Source of the DNA: Stenogyne calaminthoides
Lineage: Eukaryota; Streptophyta; Magnoliopsida; Lamiales; Lamiaceae
DNA: 64,000 bases
Assembly (NCBI GenBank): GCA_037126765.1
Contig: JBBCBC010000002.1
Location: 44,644,889 to 44,708,888 of the forward strand
Direction: 5' to 3'
Part shown: one piece after another, positions 24,442 to 34,999 of the stretch
Layout: every line of letters starts with the position of its first letter
Numbering within the stretch: the stretch's first letter is position 1
Notes under the pieces: model-generated
The model's input: the letters and a program-made list of their open reading frames with translations, nothing else
Databases searched by the model: none
What the model was told of the DNA's origin: nothing
Made by a program: the position numbers and the translations under genes

Positions 24442-26020
24442 GGTGTAATACCCCCGTTTTTAGTAGTATTATTTGGTCAATATATTTTATGCATTATGTG
24501 TATTTTATATTATTCGAGTGTTATTATTATTTACGTGATATTCTGATTCTACATTATTTATTTGCGTTTAAATTGTTTTAAAGATTGAATTATTTATTAT
24601 ACTCATATGTGATTAGTGGTGAGAAACTCCTAATATAATGAATTGGGATATTAGTATACTATATAACATATAAGTAAGCATATTTATGTATATGACGTGG
24701 GGGCACATTTATGTGTTATGTGTATTCCACCAAATTACTAATTAAATAATAATATTAACATTGTTATAATAATAATAGTAATAGAGATGATTAAGGCGGT
24801 GGCGCAAATATTGAGAGAGATGAATGGATAAAAATAAAATTTCGTGGTCATTTGCGTCTCCAAACAAAAAGAGAAGAAAAAGGAGAAAAGCTTCATGAAG
24901 AAGAAATAGTGAGGCGGTGATTACTGTAGATAAAACCTATCCATGACCAATTCATTGAGGGTGGAGAGAATAAATCTTAGAAGTGCCACAAATTGAAGAA
25001 AAGTAGCAAGGAAAAGCAATACAAATATTAGGCGAATGTGAGGAATAGAAGCCGCAGATTTGGCAAGTGGGAGGTGATTTAAGCATTCGAGTTATCAATC
25101 CCTTTTCAGATTCGAGGTAAGTAGAAATTCATCTGCAACTATAATGCATAAATTTAATATTTTGTGAATTATATATATTTAATTAGTGATATGTGAATAT
25201 TTAAGTGTATAAGGATATTTGATTGTCGTTCAGTGATTATTATGAAATAAACTTGTGAATTTAATAATTGTTATGGTATGAACATGTGAATTTCATGGTT
25301 ATTGTGAATTGAACCTGTGAGTTCAATGAGATGTGAGATATTGAATGTTGCATTGCATAAAATATATCATACATGGACATGAAAATATATCGTTGCACGG
25401 GTATGTATAAATGATCACCGAGTAAGAGGATCATTAGTAGAAATGGATTAGGTGATTCATATTATTGGTCACGTGGTGGTCTGTGTATTGGGCTTATGCC
25501 GACATACAACAGTAAGTCTAGGGCCCCCATCAAATGATTAGAAATTGATAGGGTGAGTAGAAATGGATAGGGAGTAGAAATGGATAGGGTGATTAGAAAT
25601 GGATAGGATGTGTAGAAATGGATAGGGTGAATAGAAATTGATAGGATGAGTAGAAATGAATGAGGTGATCTCAAGAGCGAGAATTTATGAGAATGATTTC
25701 TAAACAATTTCATGTCATGATAATTTATTATTTGAGTTTTATCTGCCACATTTATGAAACTTCTTGGACAAATTGTGGGTTTTAGTGATGAAGATTATTT
25801 ATTTGGGCTTATTGCTCCGATAAAATATATTTTTTAGTCTCTTTTAGATATGTTTTGTGTTATGGTATAAAGTCTAGTGTGTAAGATGATGTTGATGCCA
25901 TTATGTTGAAAGAAAAAATTTATAGCAAGATTACAGGTTGAATTACATTTATATTCAGATAATATTGGGTTAAATATATATGATAATTTAGTGGGGGGGG
26001 GCACATTTGATGGTTATCGC
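24442..26020. mobile_element. Putative LTR-retrotransposon remnant or solo LTR
   Basis: Starts TGTAATACCCCCGTTTTTAG, very like the LTR starts of plant Ty3/gypsy (chromovirus) elements. It continues as long non-coding AT-rich DNA with GGGGGCACATTTATGTG near 24708 and GTGGGGGGGGGCACATTTGA near 25991. No gag or pol codons are visible. The right boundary and target duplication were not determined. Confidence 0.4.
25545..25665. repeat. Minisatellite, about 18-bp units
   Basis: Six or seven copies of a GTGAGTAGAAATGGATAGG-like unit in tandem. Open frames across it on either strand are a by-product of the repeat. Confidence 0.85.
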
Positions 26021-26084
26021 ATAATGTATTTAATATGAGTTTTTGTCTTAAAAAAATTATATTATTTTAGATGTTTTGAAAACT

Positions 26085-26470
26085 ACTATTTTAGCAGGAT
26101 TTTTTCCCATTATTTTGCAAAGCAAAAACTAAAAAAATATAAAAATAATTTTCGATTTTGCAAAAAGCATAGCAAGATTTTTTTCCATTATTTTGCAAAG
26201 CAAAAACTAAAAAAATATAAAAATAATTTTCAGATTTTGCAAAAAGCAAAAAATCTAAAATGATGTTGAAATAATGAAAAAAAGCAAAAAATTTAAAAAA
26301 GTTTCTAAAAATTTAAAAAGAATGAAAATAATTTTCTATTTTGCAAAAAGAAAAAAAAAAATCTAAAATGATGTTGTAATAAAAAAATAATGATTTAAAA
26401 AAAATAGAAAAGAAAAAAATCTAAAATGATGTTGTAATAAACAAATAATGATTTTAAAAAAATAGAAAAG
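26085..26470. repeat. Tandem A-rich repeat, about 80-bp units
   Basis: 26092-26170 and 26172-26250 are near-identical (TTATTTTGCAAAGCAAAAAC, then TTTTGCAAAAAGC). Shorter A-rich copies with AAAATCTAAAATGATGTTG follow to about 26470. Non-coding. Confidence 0.75.
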
Positions 26471-26477
26471 AAAAAAT

Positions 26478-26572
26478 AAAGTCATAAACGACATTTGAAC
26501 TCACAACCTCTAGCATGCATTTGAAAGGCACTTTCCACCTGGACACCACATCAGTTGTAATTAGGTTTCTCT
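26478..26572 (-). mobile_element. Possible tRNA-derived SINE fragment
   Basis: On the minus strand, TGGTGTCCAGGTGGAAAG (A-box-like) is followed by GAGTTCAAATGTCG (B-box-like) at tRNA spacing. No target duplication was identified. Confidence 0.4.
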
Positions 26573-26699
26573 GTTTTGTGAATTTAAGGGTATTTAGAGT
26601 CGCGGGTCAGCCTGACCCGCAAGTTTTCAGTGTGATCCACCTCTTTTTTGCCTCTTCATAAAAAAAAGAAGAAGATCTCAAACAAAAACCATATTATTC

Positions 26700-28560
26700 G
26701 GAGTAACTCAGGGCCGTTTGATTGAAACATAAGCATAAGCACCTTAAAATAATTTATAAGCTCTAAAATTATTTGATAAAAAAAAGTGCATGTTAGCTGC
26801 TTATAAAATGTTCAAACTATATTTTTATAGTAATTGAGATAGCCTAACATATTTTTCTAACCACACCCAAATAAGGTCTTTTTTTTACAAGATAATTAGG
26901 GACAATCATGGTACATTTTTTATTTTTAAAACTTTAAATCAATTAAATTGCTGCTTGCAGTTTTATTAAATATATGTATTGGTTCAGGCTTTTTACCAAG
27001 TGAAACTAATTAGACACTTAATGACGATTTTCACAAAATATTTTATAATATAAAATAAATTATACGCACTTAAAAAAGAAGAAAAGAACATTCTCTAAAC
27101 ATTTTCATCTCAACCTCACATGAGAACTAATCCGAATGTTATATGTAGATTAGTTAAGTTAAAATGTCATATTTCAAAAAAGAGATTGAATATGCAGAAA
27201 AAAAAAGATGAAAATATTGAAACATAATTTTTTTTTTGAAGGGGAGTATAAAAACATAATTGATCAAAAAGGGTCTAGTGCAATTTTCACACTTGATGTC
27301 CAAATGAGATTTTTCACTCAAAAACAAAACTTAAGAAAATAAGAACAAATAGAAGCATAAAGGCTAAAACAATTTTTTTTGCTAAGCATGTCGATTTTCT
27401 AGAGCACAATTTTCAGATCGCACTAATACTATGTTTTAATTCTTTATTTCATTTATAAACTGTGATCTATCCTAAGTTTTAATATCTACAGTAGAATGCG
27501 ATTAGGTCGCTCTGCTGTTTAATTATTAACAAAAACTTCGCGTAGAGGCGATGCAAACGACGTAAGATCAAGACAATTCAGTATAAATCATCTTACCAAT
27601 CTTTCAATTTATCTTCGTCCCAAAAAGAACATCAGACGTTATGTGTGTCTCCTAATTATTTTATATGACACCCTAATCAATAAAGCCAAAATATACATGC
27701 GTGTGAGCAGATGACACAAATACCGCGTCAAAAACTTGGGCCAGGCAAAGTCCTCAAGTCACGGGTTAGAATTGGGCTTTTTGGATTTTTATTTAAAAAA
27801 CAAAAAACACGAGACGAGGCCCCACTATCACTGTCCTGTTGCGTCTCTAACGAACAAGATTGAATTCTATTATTTAACGGTACCTGCAAAAATATATATT
27901 CACACTTTGCCAATTATCATGCTCATCGTTCTAATTATAAATGATATCTTGTCTCAAAGTAGTTTTAACACATAAAAAGTTTAATTAAAAAAAGACCGTT
28001 TTAAGAATCTAAGAGGTAATTGCCCCTAAAATATATATTTATGGTAATCTTTCTATATATACACCAGAGTTTATCCTTTTCTTTAATAACATTTGAGTAT
28101 GTTTGTTTCTTCCTTCAACATCAAATAATTATGCTCAATGGGCAACTAATTTTTCTTCAATTATTTTGACATAAAATGCTAAAATATATGGATAAATGAG
28201 ATATTTTATATTTTGAGTGATGACACACACGATTCCAAAATAAAGAGTAACCCAATACGAGCCCACTATCAACATCGACCCAATTTCTCAAGTCTACGGC
28301 CCAACCATTGGGTTGGATAACTAGAACTAGCAGTGGACTCTCTCTATCAACCTCATTTGGTTTTATTCAAATCATTCTTCTTTTTCAATACAAAAATGAG
28401 AAAATCATTCTTTTTTCTTTGCCCCTTTTGACACGCTAACGTAATTTACTGATATTTTAATTAAGGGCATAATAATCAGCAATCATACACCCACAAAATT
28501 AGCAATGAGGACAATTTATAAAGGCATATAGGGACATGAAGTATTAATTACTATCTTATT
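26700..28560. other. AT-rich intergenic region without genes
   Basis: No supported coding sequence or RNA gene. A GGGCCGTTTGATTG start at 26712 looks like a transposon end, but no matching right end was found. Confidence 0.45.
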
Positions 28561-28565
28561 GAATA

Positions 28566-28762
28566 CTTCCTCCATCTATGAGAACTTGAACACAGAAAAT
28601 GACACGCAAACCAAGTAAAGTAGATTTTAGTGTATTTGAGTGGAATAAAATAAGGGTGTTGTGAGTGTATTAATATTATATCTATTTCTATTTTTGGAAT
28701 GTTCAAGTAATGTTGGGACGTCCAAATAAGACAAGTTTTCAAGTAATGTTGGGATGAAGGAG
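28566..28762. mobile_element. Stowaway-like MITE
   Basis: 197 bp flanked by TA on both sides (28564-28565, 28763-28764). Left end CTTCCTCCATCTATGAGAAC; right end, in reverse, CTCCTTCATCCCAACATTAC. Inverted ends of the CTCC.TC.ATCCC form and TA duplication fit Tc1/mariner Stowaway. Non-coding. Confidence 0.82.
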
Positions 28763-28925
28763 TAATTCAATATATAGTAGCATACAAAATTTTATATACA
28801 TAAACTGTATCATGTAATTTAAATGTATTTTTTAAATATTCAATTTATTTATATTGAAATGTTTTAAAAAATAAATTGCACTTAAATTGCGGGGATAAGG
28901 CCTACTAGTATGTATGTATTTCAAT

Positions 28926-29534
28926 GAGATTAAATTTTTTATAGTCCTGTAACTTTGTATCGTTTTGAAATTGGTCCCGATTATTTTGACTTTTGATTTT
29001 GGTCTTGTATGTTTCTTAAAATTTTGAAATTGATCATTTTCACCTGCTGCAGCAGGTTACCAAGCAGATAAACACCACATATGTAATTATTTTATTTTTC
29101 TCTTTAATTTCGAATCGTCACTTGAACTTTTTTAATTCTAATAATTTTGGATGAGTTTTAGGTCGGGTTTAAAATAATTTGTATATTAAAAGACAAAACG
29201 AATCAGGTCGATTTACTGGGTCTAAACTGACCAAAAAATAAAAAAATTAAATCAATAAACGCAGAAAACCACTCTCACTTCCTAAAAAAATACTAAAAAA
29301 AATCCCGACACAAATTATTTGGATTAAAAAAATTTAGGTGACATTTCGAAATTAACGAAAAAAACAAAATAATTACATAGTTGACAGTTACCTATTTGGT
29401 GACCTGCTACAACAGGTTAAATGATCAATTTCAAATTTTTTGATAACTTACAGGACAAAAATAAAAAAGTCAAAACAATCTGGACCTATTTTAAAACAAA
29501 GCAAAGTTACATTACTACAAAAAATTTAAACTCA
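28926..29534. mobile_element. Mutator-like MITE with long inverted repeats (609 bp)
   Basis: Left arm from GAGATTAAATTTTTTATAG and right arm ending AAAAAATTTAAACTC are inverted copies for well over 150 bp. Each arm includes a GCTGC/GCTAC-type motif (CACCTGCTGCAGCAGGTTAC; GACCTGCTACAACAGGTTAA). A 9-bp target duplication, TATTTCAAT, lies at 28917-28925 and 29535-29543. Long TIRs plus 9-bp duplication fit a Mutator-type non-autonomous element. It lies 400 bp upstream of the WAKL pseudogene start. Confidence 0.87.
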
Positions 29535-29935
29535 TATTTCAATTCATCATCCATGCATTATTATCACATAGCTATCCAAAATAAACAAGGTTAAAAATGT
29601 AATTTGAAATTAAGTGTGACGTTCATGTAGTTTCTGCAAAGGCCGTGAATGGCATGGCATACTCCATGCTTTCTTCTTCATACAATTTCACTGACTTTTT
29701 CAAACCCCAAATATTCTGCAGAATCAGCTGCCATGAAAAGAAAATACAACAATAGCCGCGTAATTCAAAACTCACGGCATTATTATATAAAAATTAAATA
29801 TAGCATTTACTTTTCTTCACCAGCATCAACTGTGCTCTTTAATTCCTCCATTAATTCTCTACTCGTAAGTCAACCTTAATCCTAATTTCTCGCTTTCCCT
29901 GTGAGTTGATCCATGTTTTTTCCCTTTCACACGCC

Positions 29936-32403
29936 ATGATTTATCAATTTTACCAAATAATCACCTGTTTGGTTCTCTGTTTTCTGTTTATATCATCTGT
30001 TGCTAAGAACATCAGTTCAGGTCGGTGTAATCGATCGTGTGGCAAACACACAGTGGAGTATCCGTTTGGATTCTCTGATGGATGTCGTATCAAGTTAAAT
30101 TGTAGTAGTAATTCTGATGGAATTGGTAAAATTGGGGGTTTTGTGGTGAAGAATGTGACATCGGATCAGATTTTGATTAGTATTCCCGCGAATTGCAGTC
30201 GTTCAGTTGCAAAATTCGCGAAGCTTTTCAGTGATAATTTTGCACCTACTTTGCATAATGGTCTTCTGTTTAGGGGTTGCAATTCGACTGTCATTGATTT
30301 CGTAATTCCTGAAGTATTATTGGGGTATGAGTTCAAGGGTAGCCGTGTGATTTCAATAACGTAAGTTTTTACTCGAATGATGTTGGAAAGAAGTTTTTCG
30401 ATTACACAAACGTGACGAAAAGAGGGAATTGCAGTAATTGGTTTTCATCAGTCAGGGTGGATTTCAATGGGAGTGCGCCTAATTCTGTGAACAGGAGCTC
30501 GACTCTTTCGTTGGATTTTGAAATGATAGAGCTTGGTTGGTGGGTTAATGGGGGATGTCATTGTAATCCAAACGCCATTTGTGACAATGTTACATATGGA
30601 GAAAAGCCTGGGTTTCGTTGTAAGTGTAACGATGGTTATTCTGGAGATGGTTTCATCGATGGAACGGGTTGCATCAAAGGTATGATGATTTTCTTCACAG
30701 TAGTTGATTTATTTGGGTTTTCATATTTGTTTAGTTTGTATTATGAAGCTTTCTGTTGCTGTTTTGAACTCGATATATTTGATAAAACTTTATCCAAGAC
30801 GCCCAGATTCTGTTGCATTATAAGTACAATAACATTCTTCTCTGTTGATCTTCAGATCATGTATCAGTCTCCGAATGCAATGCTCCAAAATTCATTCGAT
30901 GCGGAGAAACAAGAGTCGGCATTCTTGTTGGAGGTACCTTTGACCCTTTCTTAGTTTTGCATTCTTGATAACAATTTCTCCTGATATGTTTAATCTCTAG
31001 TACTTGTACTAACAAAATCTCCAGACTTCTTTCTGGACTTCATCTGAATCTCAGACTTTCTCTGAGTGACAATTAGCATATAACAAATCATCATTTCTGG
31101 TCTTAAATTCACTGTCCACTTGTGCATTTTCAGTGGCTATCGATGGTGTCTCTTCGGTGATGGTTCTAGTCGCTATATGCGTCTGCTTAAAGAGATGATC
31201 CTCGTCTCTGAAAAGCAGATCATTTGCTATGCATCTTCTCTCTGAAGCAGCAGGCAAATCCCACATCCCATTCTACCCTTACAAGGATATCGAACGAGCC
31301 ACAAACAGCTTCGCAGAGGATCAACGTCTGGGAACAGGAGCCTATGGCACTGTGTACGCAGGAAAGCTCCACAATGATGAATTGGTAGCAATCAAGAAAA
31401 TAAAACATCAAGATAACGACAGTATCGACCAAGTAATGAATGAGATCAAGCTTATCTCCTCCGTTAGCCATCCAAATTTAATCCGCCTTCTGGGATTCTG
31501 CATACAGAACGGCGAACAAATTCTCATCTATGAATACATGCACCTTATCTCAGCATCTTCAAAGGGAAAGGGGCTCCGTACTTCCATGGACTATCCGTCT
31601 CACCATTGAAGCAGAAACAGCTCACGCCATAGCCCACCTTCACTCCGCCTTAAACCCTCCAATATACCACAGAGACATCAAGTCCAGCAACATCCTTCTA
31701 GACTACAGTTTCAAATCAAAAGTAGCAGACTTTGGCCTCTCAAGATTAGGCATGATGGACGATTCCCACATCTCAACCGCCCCACAAGGAACACCAGGCT
31801 ACCTCGACCCTCAATACCATCAGAACTTCCATCTTTCAGACAAAAGTGACGTCTACAGCTTCGGCGTGGTTCTTGTGGAAATCATCACAGCAAAGAAGGT
31901 AGTCGATTTCACCCGGCCCCACAGTGAGATCAATCTAGCTGCATTAGCAATTGACAGGATAGGGAAAGGCTGCATTGATGATATAATAGATCCATTCCTC
32001 GAGCCAAACAGAGATGCTTGGACATTGTCATCTATGCACAAAGTGGCGGAGCTGGATTTTCCGATGCCTTGCTTTTCACAAGGACATGAGGCCTTCGATG
32101 ATGGAGGTGGCGGACGAGCTAGAGCAGATTAGGCTCAGCGCATGTGCCCCTTTGGAGGAGAATATATACATGGGATCATCGGTCGCCTCTTCTTGTCCAT
32201 CATCACCATACCTTGGAAGTCAGACTTCTTTTACTATCAAGAAAGTTTTGGCAGTTGCTCATAGCTCGAGTTTTCCAGCAAAGTTAGGTGGTACCCTGCC
32301 AGAAAAGGCAACGGACAGCTCCCCGGTTTCTGTACAGGATTCTTGGTTGAGCGAAGAGAGCTCGCCGACGACAAACACCTTATTAGGTAAAGAAGCTCTG
32401 TAG
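29936..32403 (+). pseudogene. WAKL14: WAK-like receptor kinase (WAKL14 type), broken by four lesions
   Basis: Parent protein: plasma-membrane Ser/Thr receptor kinase with wall-facing ectodomain. Exons about 29936-30679, 30856-30933 and 31134-32403. Visible parts: signal peptide (ATG 29936; LVLCFLFISSVA), GUB_WAK-type Cys-rich region (GRCNRSCGKHTVEYPFGFSDGC), EGF-like region (CHCNPNAICDN...CKCNDGYSGDGF), transmembrane segment (VMVLVAICVCL), kinase domain with GTGAYGTVY loop, VAIKK lysine, HRDIKSSN catalytic loop and DFGLSRLG. Lesions: (1) reading-frame break at 30362; (2) in-frame TGA at 31196-31198 just after the membrane segment, where the family has Arg; (3) about 8 bp missing at 31541, removing the PNG of YEYMPNGTL; (4) one extra base at 32056-32062 before CLAFHKDMRP. 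Kinase motifs are otherwise intact, so decay is recent. Confidence 0.92.
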
Positions 32404-33055
32404 CTGGAGTTTTGGTTCTTTTAATCTTAACTGTATATATGTTGTATGCATGAGATGGATATAGGAGAGAATTTAAAATCGTGTCGTTTTGTAGTGTGAA
32501 AAATAAAAAGAGAAATGTTCTGCAATTTGGTTTCTAGTTTGGCTTCTTGAAGCAAACCAACACTGGATTTTTTTTATGGATCATGATCAAGTGTGTATAT
32601 TTTAGTATTTGAAATTGAAGGATCTTTAAATTAAGCTTGGTGATTGTTATCTGTTAATCTCAAATCCAGGAATTGGATAAAAACGTGTTTGCCAACTTAA
32701 TTGGCACTCATATGCAAGTCTGGTTGTAGATATGAACTAGATTGCAGAATTTCCTCGACCTTTATTGGAGTAATCTGTAACTGAAATAATAGAAAAATAA
32801 ATTAATAGCAGCCTGACCTAACTCAAAATTCGGGCCTGGGGTTTATTTAAAGTTATTGTCAGTAAGACTTGAGTGTAGATTTTATTTTTGTTCCTATAAA
32901 ATAACACTCTTTTAAGAAATATCCGATCTAATTAAAGAAGGTAACCTAAAATAACTCAGATTTTCCTGTCACGCAAAACTGAATTCAATTAAATTATTAA
33001 TTTCCAAATACAAATTTTACACGCAAATGTTACAACGCAAATTACAAACATTAAT
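32404..33055. other. Intergenic spacer between convergent loci
   Basis: Holds the former 3' region of the WAKL locus and the 3' UTR of the minus-strand gene at 33059. Nothing else recognised. Confidence 0.5.
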
Positions 33056-33058
33056 TTC

Positions 33059-33520
33059 TCATGATTTCTGAGCTTCGGGCCCTAAAATCCCATTCACAAT
33101 GGCAGTCGCGATCAAAATGCCGAACGCCTCCGCTCCGGCCACGACTCCGGCCTGCGCCAGCCCGCCGAAGCTCAACACCGTTTCCACCTCCTTCTCCGCC
33201 GCCTCCACACCCTTCTCCGCCGCCTCAACCCCCTTCTCCGCCGCCAAGATTCCCTTTTCCGCCGCCTCGAACCCTTCCTTGACTATCTCCTCCGCCTGCT
33301 TCTCCGCCTTGCGCAGGCCCGGCCTCAGCCCGAACAGCGGTATGTCCTGCGCTCTCGAAGGCATCTCCGTCGCCTTAAATGCCGTCGTCGCCGTGAGCAG
33401 AAGTAAGCACTGCCGCCGCGTCGGGAACGCCGCCGGCGCATGTTTCTTAACGTGCGCCTTCTCGGGTGTGGGGTGCGCAGGGAGAGATCGCGCCACGATG
33501 AGTGAAATTGTGGACGCCAT
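33059..33520 (-). CDS. Small chloroplast-type protein with xEAAEKG repeats (153 aa)
   Basis: Single-exon gene. The N-terminal about 55 residues are rich in Ser/Arg/Ala with a hydrophobic stretch (RRQCLLLLTATTAF) and look like a chloroplast transit peptide with a possible thylakoid-targeting part. Next comes the block AQDIPLFGLRPGLRKAE, then four tandem heptads (FEAAEKG, ILAAEKG, VEAAEKG, VEAAEKE) that should form an amphipathic helix. Near the C terminus is one hydrophobic segment (GVVAGAEAFGILIATAIVNGIL). I recall similar plastid proteins in other plants but no known function. The locus is a sharp GC-rich island in AT-rich DNA. The heptads are encoded by 21-bp tandem DNA repeats. Likely a thylakoid-associated single-pass protein (inference). 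Confidence 0.8.
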   Translation of the reverse strand: MASTISLIVARSLPAHPTPEKAHVKKHAPAAFPTRRQCLLLLTATTAFKATEMPSRAQDIPLFGLRPGLRKAEKQAEEIVKEGFEAAEKGILAAEKGVEAAEKGVEAAEKEVETVLSFGGLAQAGVVAGAEAFGILIATAIVNGILGPEAQKS

Positions 33521-34620
33521 ATCTTTTCAGTCACACAGCGAAAGTCATCTTTTCTTTTCTATTCGATTATGTGGTCTGCCTTTGCCGGGTTGGAAAGCCC
33601 AACCCGCTGACCCGCTCTTTTGGGCTGACGCACTACTGATTTGGTCCACTGAGCCCAAGGAGCACCCATATGGCCCATGATAACTTACAAAATATTTACC
33701 GATTAAAACTATGCTTTTATAAATAAATTCATACCATAATATATTTGAAACCAAGATCACCTATTCTACTATAATGTTTTATCTTCTGTTTTCATTATCA
33801 TTATATGACAAGTGATATTAATGATAATTTGTGAATAAAGCGCTAGATGAAATACCAAAATGGAAAAAGAATTTTGTTCAACTTGATCAAATCATGTATG
33901 GCCTGTAAATTAATCTGATGGACATGTACAACTGTTAGTTGAAAGTGTTAAGAAGACTTGATGATATGGTAGGTGCTCAAATTTCAGATAAACGGTCACA
34001 AACTTTCATGTGTGAAGATGACCCCCAACAACTTTTGTTTCATCTTTCCTGGACGTAACCTTCTCAACCAATATTCCTTAAAAAAACACTGCTCACATGC
34101 CCATCAGGACTCAAAGGCCAGGATTTTCTTCTGAAATTCACTTTTTGTAGGAATTTTGTCCGATTAATAGGTATACCATCAGATTTATTTGGATATTGAT
34201 CCCCATGACTTAACCTAAAAAACTATTGAAAGATAATATATCAAGCGAACCATGACATGTCGAGTCATTTGTTGGCACAAAATTAACAAACTCTCACAGA
34301 CGTGACGCGTTATTATTAGTCTGATATTCATGAAATTAATTTATCAATTGAGAAATTAAATGATAAATCCACATATATATCATTTTATTACAGCCAGTGA
34401 TATCATTGGTTACATATCCATATTAATCTACAATACTAGTCCAAATTAAATACTTCAATTGAAACAAACATATACAAACAAACAAATGGAACAAATTATG
34501 TATAACGGCCTAGCCTTAGATTTGTGGGCTAACAAGAAAACAATTCGTTAATTTCAAAGACAAGCTAGGCATCTTTTCACACATTGGTCTATGAAGATGA
34601 TGATTTTGATGTAAATGAGG
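33521..34620. other. Intergenic region
   Basis: Includes the promoter of the minus-strand gene (just above 33520) and AT-rich DNA with no recognisable gene or element. Confidence 0.45.
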
Positions 34621-34623
34621 TCC

Positions 34624-34631
34624 TATATAAA
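34624..34631 (+). promoter_or_regulatory. TATA box of the 34729 gene
   Basis: TATATAAA, 98 bp upstream of the ATG at 34729. Confidence 0.65.
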
Positions 34632-34728
34632 GAAAAGCCAAAATGGATAAGAGAATCATTAAAATTAGGTAGGATCGAGCCTCAAAATCAGTTCAATTAA
34701 TCATTAATATTCTTGTGATAATCAGAAG

Positions 34729-34920
34729 ATGTGTTTTAGAGTGGATTGCAAGAAATGTGGCAAGTACTCATGGGTGGGGTGTGGGAAGCACTTAAACACT
34801 ATATATGCTAACATAGAAAAAGGGAAGCATTGCATGTGCAAATCTTGGCCTGGCGTTGTTATCCCACCTGAAAACCACCCCTCTTCTTCAACCACCCAAG
34901 GTATTTACATGCATGATTAA
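34729..34920 (+). CDS. Conserved Cys-rich small protein (63 aa)
   Basis: The first 42 residues carry C7-x2-C10, CGKH (18-21) and C35-x-C37, followed by WPGVVIPPE. MCFRVDCKKCGKYSWVGCGK and KGKHCMCKSWPGVV match a widespread uncharacterised small-protein family of plants and fungi. The Cys/His layout suggests a metal-binding fold. A GTATTTAC after codon Gln57 could be a splice donor, in which case the last residues differ; homologues often end soon after the WPGV motif. No signal peptide. Function unknown. Confidence 0.78.
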   Translation: MCFRVDCKKCGKYSWVGCGKHLNTIYANIEKGKHCMCKSWPGVVIPPENHPSSSTTQGIYMHD

Positions 34921-34999
34921 TGTTTGTTTATTTATTTATGTACATTAAACAGACTTCAGGTGTTATATTTAGTTCATGCTCAAGTTTTAATATAGGAAC

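Noticed and set aside
25462..25749. 95-codon minus-strand frame with repeated SISIHPIHF-type residues
   Set aside because: A by-product of the 18-bp minisatellite in LTR-like DNA; no promoter or family match.
33099..33680. 193-codon plus-strand frame opposite the 33059 gene
   Set aside because: It is the antisense of the GC-rich repetitive gene; the minus-strand frame has transit peptide, heptads and membrane segment, the plus strand only low-complexity Ser/Ala.
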